Assembly: GCA_963692975.2 (NCBI GenBank)
Contig: CAXMMR010000034.1
Span: 128,464 to 192,463 of the forward strand
Direction: 5' to 3'
Source of the DNA: CAXMMR01 sp963692975
GTDB taxonomy: Bacteria > Pseudomonadota > Alphaproteobacteria > Acetobacterales > Acetobacteraceae
Length of the DNA: 64,000 bases
Below, piece by piece: positions 16,819 to 24,884 of this stretch. The position numbers and the translations under genes were made by a program. The notes under the pieces are model-generated. The model was not told the origin of the DNA, searched no databases, and saw nothing but the letters and a program-made list of their open reading frames with translations. Each line of letters opens with the position of its first letter. Positions within the stretch are counted from its first letter, which is position 1.

Positions 16819-18516
16819 ATGTCAGCATCACTCTATCATAGCGCGACCGGCGTTCAGGCGCCGCACTGCATGCACGTCATCGGCATCGGCCGGACGGGCG
16901 CTGCTTACGTCGAGGCGCTGCTGCGCACCGGCGAGATCGAAGACCATCTGGCGGACCCGCGCGCGACCTTTGCCGCCATGGTTGTGGACATCGGCGAGCA
17001 GGACATGGGACTGGCGAAGGACTACGCCGCCTCCTTCAAGAAGCGGCTCGAGAGCCGGGGCATCCCCTCCGATCGGTTCCTGTTCGAGGCGATCGACCTG
17101 CCAGTGCCATCCAAGGAAGATTTCTTCGAAGGCATGAACCGCACTCGCGAGTTCCTCAAGATCGAGTACCCGCGTTACTACTGGAACCCGAACTTCGAGT
17201 CCTACGTGCCGAAGTCTTACGTGATGCCGAAGGCGGGCGAGCATTTCCCGCGCGCCGTCGCCAAGGGCATCTACGCCAATGCCTACTATGCCGGCGCGCG
17301 GCCGCTCGACACGGCGCTGCGCCAGTTCGTCGCCCATATCGACAAGGCCGGCCTGCCGTCATTGGTGACGGTCTGCTTCAGCCTTGCCGGCGGCACCGGC
17401 AGCGGCATGGTGGTCGACCTCGCGCGCCACCTGTCGAATGTTAAGCTCGGTCGCCGCATTCCGGTGATCGGCGTCGGCCAGCTGCCGCATTCGGGCGATC
17501 CGGAGACCTACAAGGACAATCCGACTCTCTACACCACGCTGAACGACCTCGACTGCATGCTTGACGATGACAAGAATGCGGGCGTGACCGCGGTGTGGGG
17601 CGACCTCTATCGCAGCCCGTTCACCGGCGGCTTCTTCGTCGTCAACCCCGAGCAGAGCTGGCAGCGCCTGACCGCCTACACGACGACGGGCGAGGCGGCC
17701 GTGCGTCAGAACTTCAAGGAGATGGTGACGAACCGTTTCGTTGCCGACAGCTTCATGCGCTTCTGCGTGGTCGATAATGGCCGCGACCTATTCCGTGCCC
17801 TGCGCCCCTCAGGGCTCACCGGCGCGCCGCACGAGACGGTCAGCGCAAAGTCGCGCAACTGGACGCTGTTTGACGTCGCGAAGCTGACCCATCCGGGCGT
17901 GCAGGTGCTTCCGGGGGAGGCACCATCGAAGTGGGATGCGGTGATCAAGCAGTGGATCGACTTCACGCCGAAATATGCCGGGCTGAAGGACGGCTTCAAG
18001 ACCGATTACGGCGAGGTCTTCATCTACGGGTCCCGCAACATGGGCCACGTAGACATGAAGGAATCGTTCGAGAAGATGATGAAGGCCAATTACATGCTCG
18101 ACGCCGACTCGTCGCTGCAGGTCTTTAGCCACGAGTTCTTCGACGCCCTGACCGCCTATGCGAACGTGATCCTGCCGGGTGTGGCCAAGACCGACCTGAT
18201 CGCGTTCTGGGAGAGCCAGAAGAATTACGACAAGCTGAGCTGGGAAGATAAGCTCAACGAGCATGCCTGGCTGATTGACATCGGACCGATGCTCTCCGAG
18301 CCTGCGATCCGCTTTGAGGGCATGGCAGGCGAATGCATCTGGGGCTGCGCCTGCTGGGTCGTGGTGCCTTATGACGAGTTGCGGGGAGACAAGCTGCCGC
18401 CGCCGAACCGCAAGGTGATCATGGAGCAGGGCATCTCGGCAATGACCAAGACGGTCGTGGCGACGCCGGGCGGCTTGGCGCCGATGCCGGCCGGTATGGT
18501 GATGGCCGAAGGCTAG
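16819..18516 (+). CDS. Tubulin/FtsZ-like GTPase, paralogue C
   Basis: A 565-residue protein, a close paralogue of the one at 1799-3388. Shared blocks include HVIGIGRTGAAYVEALLRTGE, AGGTGSG (190-196), SPFTGGFFVVNPEQSWQRL, VTNRFVADSFMR and LTHPGVQVLPGEAPSKW. It keeps the exact GGTGSG form of the tubulin signature, where paralogue A has GGTGGG. The C-terminal 40 residues are Pro/Gly/Met-rich and probably disordered. The strong conservation between A and C outside the GTP-binding loops suggests a conserved assembly surface or partner. It is the last gene of the B-small-C group; CobW follows after 170 bp. Confidence 0.75.
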   Translation: MSASLYHSATGVQAPHCMHVIGIGRTGAAYVEALLRTGEIEDHLADPRATFAAMVVDIGEQDMGLAKDYAASFKKRLESRGIPSDRFLFEAIDLPVPSKEDFFEGMNRTREFLKIEYPRYYWNPNFESYVPKSYVMPKAGEHFPRAVAKGIYANAYYAGARPLDTALRQFVAHIDKAGLPSLVTVCFSLAGGTGSGMVVDLARHLSNVKLGRRIPVIGVGQLPHSGDPETYKDNPTLYTTLNDLDCMLDDDKNAGVTAVWGDLYRSPFTGGFFVVNPEQSWQRLTAYTTTGEAAVRQNFKEMVTNRFVADSFMRFCVVDNGRDLFRALRPSGLTGAPHETVSAKSRNWTLFDVAKLTHPGVQVLPGEAPSKWDAVIKQWIDFTPKYAGLKDGFKTDYGEVFIYGSRNMGHVDMKESFEKMMKANYMLDADSSLQVFSHEFFDALTAYANVILPGVAKTDLIAFWESQKNYDKLSWEDKLNEHAWLIDIGPMLSEPAIRFEGMAGECIWGCACWVVVPYDELRGDKLPPPNRKVIMEQGISAMTKTVVATPGGLAPMPAGMVMAEG

Positions 18517-18689
18517 TCGGCAGCAAACCAGGGATGGCGGTTATGGCCGCCATCCCGCTCTGCGCTCGACGACGCAACATAGCGCCTCTGAACGAGCGCA
18601 GACATGCGCCACGTCGTACCGGCAACGCCGTGCGTTCTGACGTGAGGGGACGCGGCGCCGCTGCTCAATGTGATATGCGTTTCTTCTAG

Positions 18690-19703
18690 ATGATCGGATC
18701 CGGTCGGATGCCTGATACCCAGCCCAGCAGCGTCAAGGTCGACACCCGGATCCCGGCGACGGTCGTCACCGGGTTTCTGGGCTCGGGCAAAACGACGCTG
18801 ATCAATCGCATCCTGCGCGAGCAGCACGGCCGCAAAATTGCAGTAATCGTCAACGAGTTTGGCGCCATCAGCATCGATGGCCAGCTGGTAGTCCATGACG
18901 GCAACGAGCAGCTGGTCGAGTTTAATAATGGATGCCTTTGCTGCACGGTGCGGGGCGACCTGATCGAGACGCTCAGCCGGCTGCAGGAACGCGCCGGCAC
19001 TCTCGATGCCATCCTGATCGAGACCACGGGGCTTGCAGATCCTGCACCGGTTGCCTCGACCTTTTTCGCCGCCGACGAGGTCAAGGCCGGCATCCGGCTT
19101 GACGCCTTCGTCACTGTCGTCGATGCGGTCAACCTCGAGCGCAACCTCGAGCAGAGCAATGAGGCGATGGAGCAAGTCGCCTTCAGCGACATCATGCTCA
19201 TCAACAAGATGGACCTTGTGTCGTCCGAGCAGATGGGCGTGATCGAGCGCCGGGTGCGGGCGCTTAACCCGATGGCGAAAATATATTACACGAGCAATGC
19301 CGAGGTTGATCTTAGCCGGATCATCGACGTTGGGGCATTCGATCTTGCGCAAAAGCTCGAGGTGGACCCGGAGCTTCTGGGCGATCACGAGCATGAGCAT
19401 GACGCGGCGATCGGCTCTTTCGTCCTCGAGGAGAGCGAGCCGGTCGACATCAACCGGCTGATGCTGTGGATGAACGGTGTTGCCGAGAAGCGCGGTGATG
19501 ACCTCTATCGAACCAAAGGCATCTTCTACGCTCGCGGTTTTGAGGAGCGGCTGGTGTTTCAGAGCGTGCGCATGCTGACGACGCTACGCCGCGACCGTGT
19601 CTGGGAGCCGGGTGAGAGCCGCATGACGCAGTTCGTCGTCATCGGCAAGAACCTGGACCGGGAGGAGTTTGCAGCCGGCCTCGCCAGCTGCGTGTTCAAG
19701 TAA
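18690..19703 (+). CDS. CobW/P47K-family GTPase metallochaperone
   Basis: A 337-residue COG0523 GTPase with Walker A GFLGSGKT (residues 28-35), the family's metal-binding CxCC motif (Cys82, Cys84, Cys85 in GCLCC), a guanine-recognition NKMD and a His/Glu-rich stretch DHEHEHD near residue 231. The C-terminal CobW domain (GIFYARGFEERLVFQSV) is complete. Members deliver Zn, Co or Fe to client enzymes; nitrile hydratase activators belong here, but no nitrile hydratase is in the window. The start could be ATG 18690 or 18708. It is co-oriented with the peroxiredoxin gene 29 bp downstream. Confidence 0.9.
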   Translation: MIGSGRMPDTQPSSVKVDTRIPATVVTGFLGSGKTTLINRILREQHGRKIAVIVNEFGAISIDGQLVVHDGNEQLVEFNNGCLCCTVRGDLIETLSRLQERAGTLDAILIETTGLADPAPVASTFFAADEVKAGIRLDAFVTVVDAVNLERNLEQSNEAMEQVAFSDIMLINKMDLVSSEQMGVIERRVRALNPMAKIYYTSNAEVDLSRIIDVGAFDLAQKLEVDPELLGDHEHEHDAAIGSFVLEESEPVDINRLMLWMNGVAEKRGDDLYRTKGIFYARGFEERLVFQSVRMLTTLRRDRVWEPGESRMTQFVVIGKNLDREEFAAGLASCVFK

Positions 19704-19732
19704 GCCCTCAATTTCTACGAAGGAGATGACGA

Positions 19733-20224
19733 GTGCCCATCGAACCAGGAGCGCCGCTGCCCGCCGCGACGTTGAAGCGGATGACGTCGGACGGCATCAA
19801 GGATGTCACAATCGAGAGCTTGGTGGCCGGCAAGAAGGTCATTCTCTTCGGGCTCCCTGGCGCCTACACACCCGTCTGCTCGACATCGCACCTGCCCGGC
19901 TTCGTCGAGCAGGCCGAGCAGCTGAAGGCGGAAGGAACTGCGGAGATCGCCTGCATTTCTGTCAATGATCCCTTTGTGATGAGCGCCTGGGGCGAGCAGC
20001 ATGGCGCCGATGGCAAAGTGCTGATGCTGTGCGATCCAGGCGCCGCATTCACCAAAAGCATCGGCATGGGGCTTGACCTGACGGATTTCGGCTGTGGTGA
20101 GCGGTCGCAGCGTTACTCGATGGTGGTCGAGGACGGCATCGTCACGACCGTCAACCTCGAGGCGAGTATTTTTGATCACGGATCAAGCGCAGCATCCAGC
20201 CTGCTGGCGAAGGCGCCGGGCTGA
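19733..20224 (+). CDS. Prx5-type peroxiredoxin
   Basis: A 163-residue thiol peroxidase of the Prx5/hybrid type. The peroxidatic Cys49 lies in PGAYTPVCSTSHLPG (P-x3-T-x2-C), and SVNDPFVMSAW follows as in plant and bacterial type II peroxiredoxins. It reduces H2O2 or alkyl hydroperoxides in the cytosol, using thioredoxin or glutaredoxin. The GTG start at 19733 is supported by AAGGAGATGA just upstream. It sits between CobW and a thioredoxin-like ferredoxin gene on the same strand. Confidence 0.93.
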   Translation: MPIEPGAPLPAATLKRMTSDGIKDVTIESLVAGKKVILFGLPGAYTPVCSTSHLPGFVEQAEQLKAEGTAEIACISVNDPFVMSAWGEQHGADGKVLMLCDPGAAFTKSIGMGLDLTDFGCGERSQRYSMVVEDGIVTTVNLEASIFDHGSSAASSLLAKAPG

Positions 20225-20238
20225 TCAACGCGGCGCCG

Positions 20239-20595
20239 GTGGTGGACCAAGCTGCCGGCGCCGAGCCGCTCTATCGGGTGCATGTCTTCTGCTGCATCAA
20301 TCGGAGACCGGATACGCATTGGCGCGGCTGTTGCGCGAGCAAGAACAGCCGAGCACTCTGCGACTACATGTGCCGCCTTGGTATGGCCCTCGGCGTGCGC
20401 CGCATTCGGGTCAACCATGCCGGCTGCATGAACGTCTGTGAGCATGGCCCGGTGATGGTCATCTATCCCGATGCGGTATGGTATCGATATGAGACACATG
20501 CCGACATTGACGAGATCATGCGCGGCCACGTCATGGGCGGTCGCCTGATCGAGCGTCTAAGACTCGACATCGACCCGGCGACGCTGCACGGCTGA
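20239..20595 (+). CDS. Thioredoxin-like [2Fe-2S] ferredoxin
   Basis: A 118-residue (2Fe-2S) ferredoxin of the thioredoxin-like (Shethna-type) family. The cluster ligands fit C-x12-C-x30-C-x3-C: Cys18, Cys31, Cys63 and Cys67, the last two in HAGCMNVCEHGP. It lies 14 bp after the peroxiredoxin and may be co-transcribed with it. Its redox partner is not evident. The spacing fits the Cys pattern of these small electron carriers. Confidence 0.85.
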   Translation: MVDQAAGAEPLYRVHVFCCINRRPDTHWRGCCASKNSRALCDYMCRLGMALGVRRIRVNHAGCMNVCEHGPVMVIYPDAVWYRYETHADIDEIMRGHVMGGRLIERLRLDIDPATLHG

Positions 20596-20713
20596 TGCTG
20601 CTGGTGGTGAACTACAGGTCAGGCTGAGAGCCGTCCGCACCACGAAAGGCGGTTCTGCGGATAGGCGCAGTAATAGTGTCCGCTGGCAAGGCCATCGCCG
20701 CGAGCGAGATGGT

Positions 20714-21319
20714 TTAGTCGCGAGCCAACTGCCGCACGCGCTCATGCGCGTGGATGATGGCGGTTGCGGCGTCCTCGAGGGCGACGCGGTTGGTCATGGC
20801 GTGCCGGCGGATCGTCTTGTAGGCTTCGTCCTCGCTCAGCTTCTGGTTCGTCATCAGGATCAGGCGTGCTCGATGGAGCCTTTGGAGGCCGGCAAGCTTG
20901 CGCTCGAGCTTTTGCGTCTTGGCGTTGTTTTCCTGCTGCTGCAGCCAAAGGCTACGCGCGACAACCAATTGCGTCAGCAGGCCGAAAGGATGGATCGGCC
21001 GCTCGATCACGGCGTGGGCGCCGATCTCAAGCACAAGCTGCAACGTCGACGGGTTTTCATAACCCACGACCGCAATTACGGTCGGAGGCGCCGCCTGGGT
21101 GCTTCGGCAGAGTTGCTTGAGCGGGTCTCGCGTGTCGTGGTCGACAGCCAGAACGATCAGGTCGGGCGCAGGCGCAGCCACACTCTGGATAGGCCAGATG
21201 CTTGTCGCCACGCATCCGATCCGCTGCAGATGCTCGATGAGGCTCACGCCGTCCGCATCGGGCGGATGCATGACCTCGACGCGCAAGCCGCGAAGATCGC
21301 GCAGTATCTCGATCGCCAT
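20714..21319 (-). CDS. amiR: AmiR-type ANTAR antitermination regulator
   Basis: A 201-residue protein with an N-terminal receiver-like domain that lacks the usual phosphorylation motif, a coiled-coil linker (about residues 120-145) and a C-terminal ANTAR RNA-binding domain (LILMTNQKLSEDEAYKTIRR, HAMTNR). The blocks NPPG/HPPD, IGC and VEYESP/VGYENP match Pseudomonas AmiR. In that system AmiR binds leader RNA of the amidase operon and prevents termination, while AmiC sequesters it until amides bind. It sits 19 bp downstream of amiC, as in the Pseudomonas operon. Target leaders here are probably upstream of urtA and/or amiE. Confidence 0.93.
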   Translation of the reverse strand: MAIEILRDLRGLRVEVMHPPDADGVSLIEHLQRIGCVATSIWPIQSVAAPAPDLIVLAVDHDTRDPLKQLCRSTQAAPPTVIAVVGYENPSTLQLVLEIGAHAVIERPIHPFGLLTQLVVARSLWLQQQENNAKTQKLERKLAGLQRLHRARLILMTNQKLSEDEAYKTIRRHAMTNRVALEDAATAIIHAHERVRQLARD

Positions 21320-21338
21320 CCTCGCTCCGACCCGGGGG

Positions 21339-22505
21339 CTAGACTTGCATCGCGACCAGCTGGGCAGCAGGAGCCGGCCAGCTGTCGAGGTCTTGGTCGA
21401 TGCAGTAGGGATCAGGCCGCACCCTCACGCCCGGATCCCAGACGATTTCAAAACGGCCAGACGCGTCGAGCTTGGCCACGCGCGGCCAAAGAAAGGTATG
21501 ATTGTTTGCGGCATCGATGGCGACGCGGCCTTGAGGCGCCTCGAACTCGAGGCCGCTCAGCGCCAGGCGAACGAGGTCCGGCGCGTCGGTGCCGACCTTG
21601 CCGATGGCCTGGCAGACGAGGCCGAACTGGAAATATGCCGCTTCGGCCGCAGCGCTGACCGTCGCCTCGGAGCCGAAGCGGGCGCGAAAGGCAGTCACGA
21701 ACTCCATTGCAGCCGGTGTGCGCAGCACGCTGAAGAAGGGAGCGGCGCTGATGTGGCCGCACGCCGCTTGCGGCGTCATTTCGGCCACCTCGGCCTCGCT
21801 GGTTGTCAGGCTTGCGATGGGCATGGTCCCCGAATCAAAGCCGGCTGCATAATACGCCTCGTAAAATCTTGCGGTTGCGCGACCGACAATGGTCGAGAAG
21901 ATGACGTTCGGGCGGAGATGACCGATGTCGCGGATCGTGCTGGCGAAATCGTCGACCTGCGCGTTCAACGGCACATATCTCTCGCCGACGACGCCACCGC
22001 CGGCCTGGCGCACCAGATCTGCCATGATCCGGTTCGACTCGTGCGGGTAGACATAATCTGACCCGATAAAAAGCACTCGCGGACCGTAATGCTTGAATAG
22101 ATAGCAAGCGAGCGGGAGCGAGTTTTGGTTCGGCGCTGAACCGGTATAGATACAGTTCGGCGAATATTCGAAACCTTCATAAAGGGTCGGATACATCAGC
22201 AGGCCGCGGCAGGCCTCAACGATTGGCAGCACGGCCTTGCGCGTGCTTGACATGTAGCAGCCGAAAATCAGCCGCACGTTGTCCTCTGTCAGCAATCGCT
22301 GTGCCAGTTTCTGAAATGTTGGCGGCTCCGACCGTCCGTCATAGGTGACGAGCTCAACCGGGCGGCCGAGTAGGCCACCGTCACGGTTGATTGTCTCGCA
22401 CGCCAGAATGGTGGCTTGAAGCTGTGTTCGCTCAACCGCCGAGGTGACGCCGGATTGCGAGAACAACACGCCGAACCGCCAGGGATCTCGCCCAGCAAGA
22501 CTCAT
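21339..22505 (-). CDS. amiC: AmiC-type amide sensor
   Basis: A 388-residue periplasmic-binding-protein-fold sensor without a signal peptide, hence cytoplasmic. It closely matches Pseudomonas AmiC: FGVLFSQSGV, FGCYMSSTRKAVLPIVEA, YPTLYEGFEYSPN, APNQNS, SLTTSEAEVAEM and NNHTFLWPR. AmiC binds acetamide or butyramide and controls release of AmiR. ATG 22505 starts the homologous region; the longer reading from 22553 adds an unrelated leader. It is a diverged relative of UrtA at 13064, illustrating transporter and sensor copies of one fold in the same locus. Confidence 0.95.
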   Translation of the reverse strand: MSLAGRDPWRFGVLFSQSGVTSAVERTQLQATILACETINRDGGLLGRPVELVTYDGRSEPPTFQKLAQRLLTEDNVRLIFGCYMSSTRKAVLPIVEACRGLLMYPTLYEGFEYSPNCIYTGSAPNQNSLPLACYLFKHYGPRVLFIGSDYVYPHESNRIMADLVRQAGGGVVGERYVPLNAQVDDFASTIRDIGHLRPNVIFSTIVGRATARFYEAYYAAGFDSGTMPIASLTTSEAEVAEMTPQAACGHISAAPFFSVLRTPAAMEFVTAFRARFGSEATVSAAAEAAYFQFGLVCQAIGKVGTDAPDLVRLALSGLEFEAPQGRVAIDAANNHTFLWPRVAKLDASGRFEIVWDPGVRVRPDPYCIDQDLDSWPAPAAQLVAMQV

Positions 22506-23218
22506 CTCTCTAGTCTCTCCATTGACAACTAGTAGCAACGACGATCGTCGCATGTTTAAGCAGCGTAAGCGACGTGGATCTGATGGTAAGGGCGACCTTG
22601 GATTGTAGGCGAGGCGTACTCGGACGAAGAGGGCATTGCTTCAACCAGGCTGGGCCTCCCGCTATACCCCTTGCCACAGGATCGGGCTCCGCCGTTATGT
22701 TGTTTTATCGAAATTGATCGGCGGTGTAGGCAGGCCTGCGCTATCAGTTTACGCTTGTGGCTATCAAAAATCCCGGGGCTGCTTGGAAGGCGTGTCGAGC
22801 TGACCCCGCATCGGCCTCAGCCACCATTGACACCCGAGTTGGCGTCGTCGGCGCCTCTGACGGCTGACGTTAGATGCGTGGGCTGTCCGCAGCGGCATAG
22901 CGGCGCCTGTCGTCTGTGACGAGGCGCTGTGACGGGTCATACGGCATGCGCGCCGAGCATCATCCGCGTTGAAGGTCAGCGGCCGATAAGCGGCCGATGT
23001 GCTCGGCAAGCCATTCCGTAATCGAGATGTCAATCGCGAGACCGCTTGACAGTGAAAGGCACGCATCACAAGGAGTAAAGGGGCAGATTTGACCTGCTCG
23101 GTCACTGCGACAACGCTGTCACCCTGCCGGATCTCCGCGGCTTCGATCTCGTCTGAGCGCCAGACTCGTTGAAGTCGCTAATTCCCAACATAATGACGGG
23201 CGTCAAGGAGCCATTATC
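22506..23218. other. Divergent intergenic region, amiC / cbtB
   Basis: About 710 bp with no credible gene. ORFs of up to 113 codons on the minus strand have no recognisable features. It must contain the amiC promoter and the cbtBA promoter. I looked for a cobalamin riboswitch before cbtB because CbtAB genes are often B12-controlled, but the conserved CCCGCAACTG core is absent. Confidence 0.5.
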
Positions 23219-23425
23219 ATGTCCGGAACCAACCTCAGCTCTGGCATAGCATCTCCCGAAATTCCCGTTCGCGAGCTCATGCCGTGGATCCTGTTTGGCA
23301 TCCTCGCATTGCTGGCGATCTACTTCGTTGGCGCGGAAGAGGGTGCCACGTCGATGATCAAAGGCATGTATGTCCATGAGTGGGTGCATGACGCGCGCCA
23401 CCTGCTTGGCTTCCCCTGCCACTAG
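23219..23425 (+). CDS. cbtB: CbtB-family small membrane protein
   Basis: A 68-residue protein with one membrane span (about residues 20-40) and the diagnostic His-rich C-terminus EWVHDARHLLGFPCH of CbtB. CbtB and CbtA are predicted cobalt transporter subunits, named from genomic association with cobalamin biosynthesis. It starts at ATG 23219 after CAAGGAG. It is followed 15 bp later by cbtA. The terminal HxxxH...CH could bind Co2+. Confidence 0.92.
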   Translation: MSGTNLSSGIASPEIPVRELMPWILFGILALLAIYFVGAEEGATSMIKGMYVHEWVHDARHLLGFPCH

Positions 23426-23440
23426 GCCCGAACCCCGCCG

Positions 23441-24223
23441 ATGGCGACGGCGCTTCTCATTCGTGGCCTCATCGCCGGCTTGATTGCCGGTCTGCTTGTT
23501 TTCGCCATTGGCCGGTTCGTCGGTGAGCCGCAGGTCGACCGCGCCATCGCCTTCGAGACGGCCATGGATGAGGCGAAGGCGAAGGCCGCCGTTGCCGCCG
23601 GACATCCGGCGGAGGAGCTGGATGTTGAACTGGTCAGCAGGCCGCATCAGGCGGGCTGGGGTCTGTTCACCGGAACAATGGTCTACAGCACGGCCTTTGG
23701 CGGCTTGTTCGCGCTCGTCTTCGGTTTCATCTATGGCCGTGTCGGGGTCGCCGATGCGCGCTTGATTGCGCTGCTATTGGCGAGCGGAGGTTTCGTCGCC
23801 GCCTTCGTCGTTCCTGATCTCAAGTATCCCTCCAACCCTCCATCGGTCGGCGAGCCGGATACCATCGGTATCAGGACGGCTATGTATTTTCTGATGATGG
23901 CGTGCTCGATCGGCGGGCTCGTCGGCGCAGTCGCAATCCGGCAGAACTTGGCGAAGCGGCACGGTCTCTGGAACGCGACGCTGATTGGTGCTGCGTTCTA
24001 TGTTGTCTTCGCGGCCGTCGTGATGGTCATCCTGCCTGTTGTGCAGGAGGTTCCGCCTGGCTTCGACGCGGTCGTGCTGTGGCGGTTTCGGCTTGCTACC
24101 ATCGCCATGCAGTTTGTCATGTGGACGACGTTGGGACTGCTGTTTGGTGTTCTTGCTGAGCAGGCGCTGTATGGCAGAACAAGCGCCGCGACGGCCATTA
24201 GACCCGAGCGCTCGTTCCGTTAG
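23441..24223 (+). CDS. cbtA: CbtA-family predicted cobalt transporter
   Basis: A 260-residue integral membrane protein with about six spans. It begins LIRGLIAGLIAGLLVF and carries the CbtA-typical PDLKYPSNPPSVG loop near residue 130. The predicted role is cobalt import together with CbtB; direct biochemical proof for the family is limited. It follows cbtB by 15 bp. No cobalamin biosynthesis genes are in the window, though the RcnR-like sensor at the left edge could respond to the same metal. Confidence 0.92.
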   Translation: MATALLIRGLIAGLIAGLLVFAIGRFVGEPQVDRAIAFETAMDEAKAKAAVAAGHPAEELDVELVSRPHQAGWGLFTGTMVYSTAFGGLFALVFGFIYGRVGVADARLIALLLASGGFVAAFVVPDLKYPSNPPSVGEPDTIGIRTAMYFLMMACSIGGLVGAVAIRQNLAKRHGLWNATLIGAAFYVVFAAVVMVILPVVQEVPPGFDAVVLWRFRLATIAMQFVMWTTLGLLFGVLAEQALYGRTSAATAIRPERSFR

Positions 24224-24884
24224 CGCGCACCACGCGATCGATCAACAGCATCAATTTCGCAAAGACGCCGAAACCTTTACTGTCGCAAGCGTGGACAAGA
24301 TCCATCATCCTGGCTTGCGGCGTCGGCTCCGTGCCCTGGCTTGACATCGTCAGTACGGATCGGCAACACGTCTATGTCTGCGTGACACTGTTGCTGTGAT
24401 ATCGGCTGAACGGTCGCTTGTGGCGAAGCCGAGGCTGACTTTGGAGCGTGCATCCGGCGCCATTTCTCATCAGCGTCGAGGTGATTCTTGCCGCGTGCAC
24501 GTTGCACGCGAGATGTGCGCGACACTGTAGACGTATCGCTCAGCGGGAGAATCACGCCGCCGTGGACAAGACTCTCGATTTGAACGAGACATCCGCGTTG
24601 GACAATGCGGCGGACGCGTCTGGATCTACGACCACGCTCATCGCTTCTTGTATACCAAGGACAATCATGAAATGCCGTATGAAAGGAAGAGCCTGTGGGT
24701 AGGGGGGAGGCTATCGTGCAAGCGATCGACGGGACATATACTAGATTGCGATGACAAGTATTGAGCGGTACTTTCCGGTGGTTAAAGAATAGCTTGCTGT
24801 ATGCCGAAAGCCACATCTAAGAACTTCCATAGTCTTCCTTTCGTGGATGTTGACCAATCTACACTTCGAAACAAGCATGTCTGA
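24224..24884. other. Intergenic region before porin gene
   Basis: About 660 bp, noticeably less GC-rich than the neighbouring genes. I see no credible gene: a 179-codon minus-strand frame lacks any recognisable feature. It probably contains the porin promoter and leader, and possibly remnants of older sequence. Confidence 0.45.

Noticed and set aside
18690..19703. Nitrile hydratase activator
   Set aside because: No nitrile hydratase subunit genes are in the window; only the general CobW/COG0523 family can be supported.
22506..23218. Cobalamin riboswitch before cbtBA
   Set aside because: The conserved cobalamin aptamer core (CCCGCAACTG and the B12-box GCCACTG in context) was not found.
24277..24816. 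179-codon frame on the minus strand
   Set aside because: No recognisable domain, atypical amino-acid composition and no ribosome-binding site; treated as chance.
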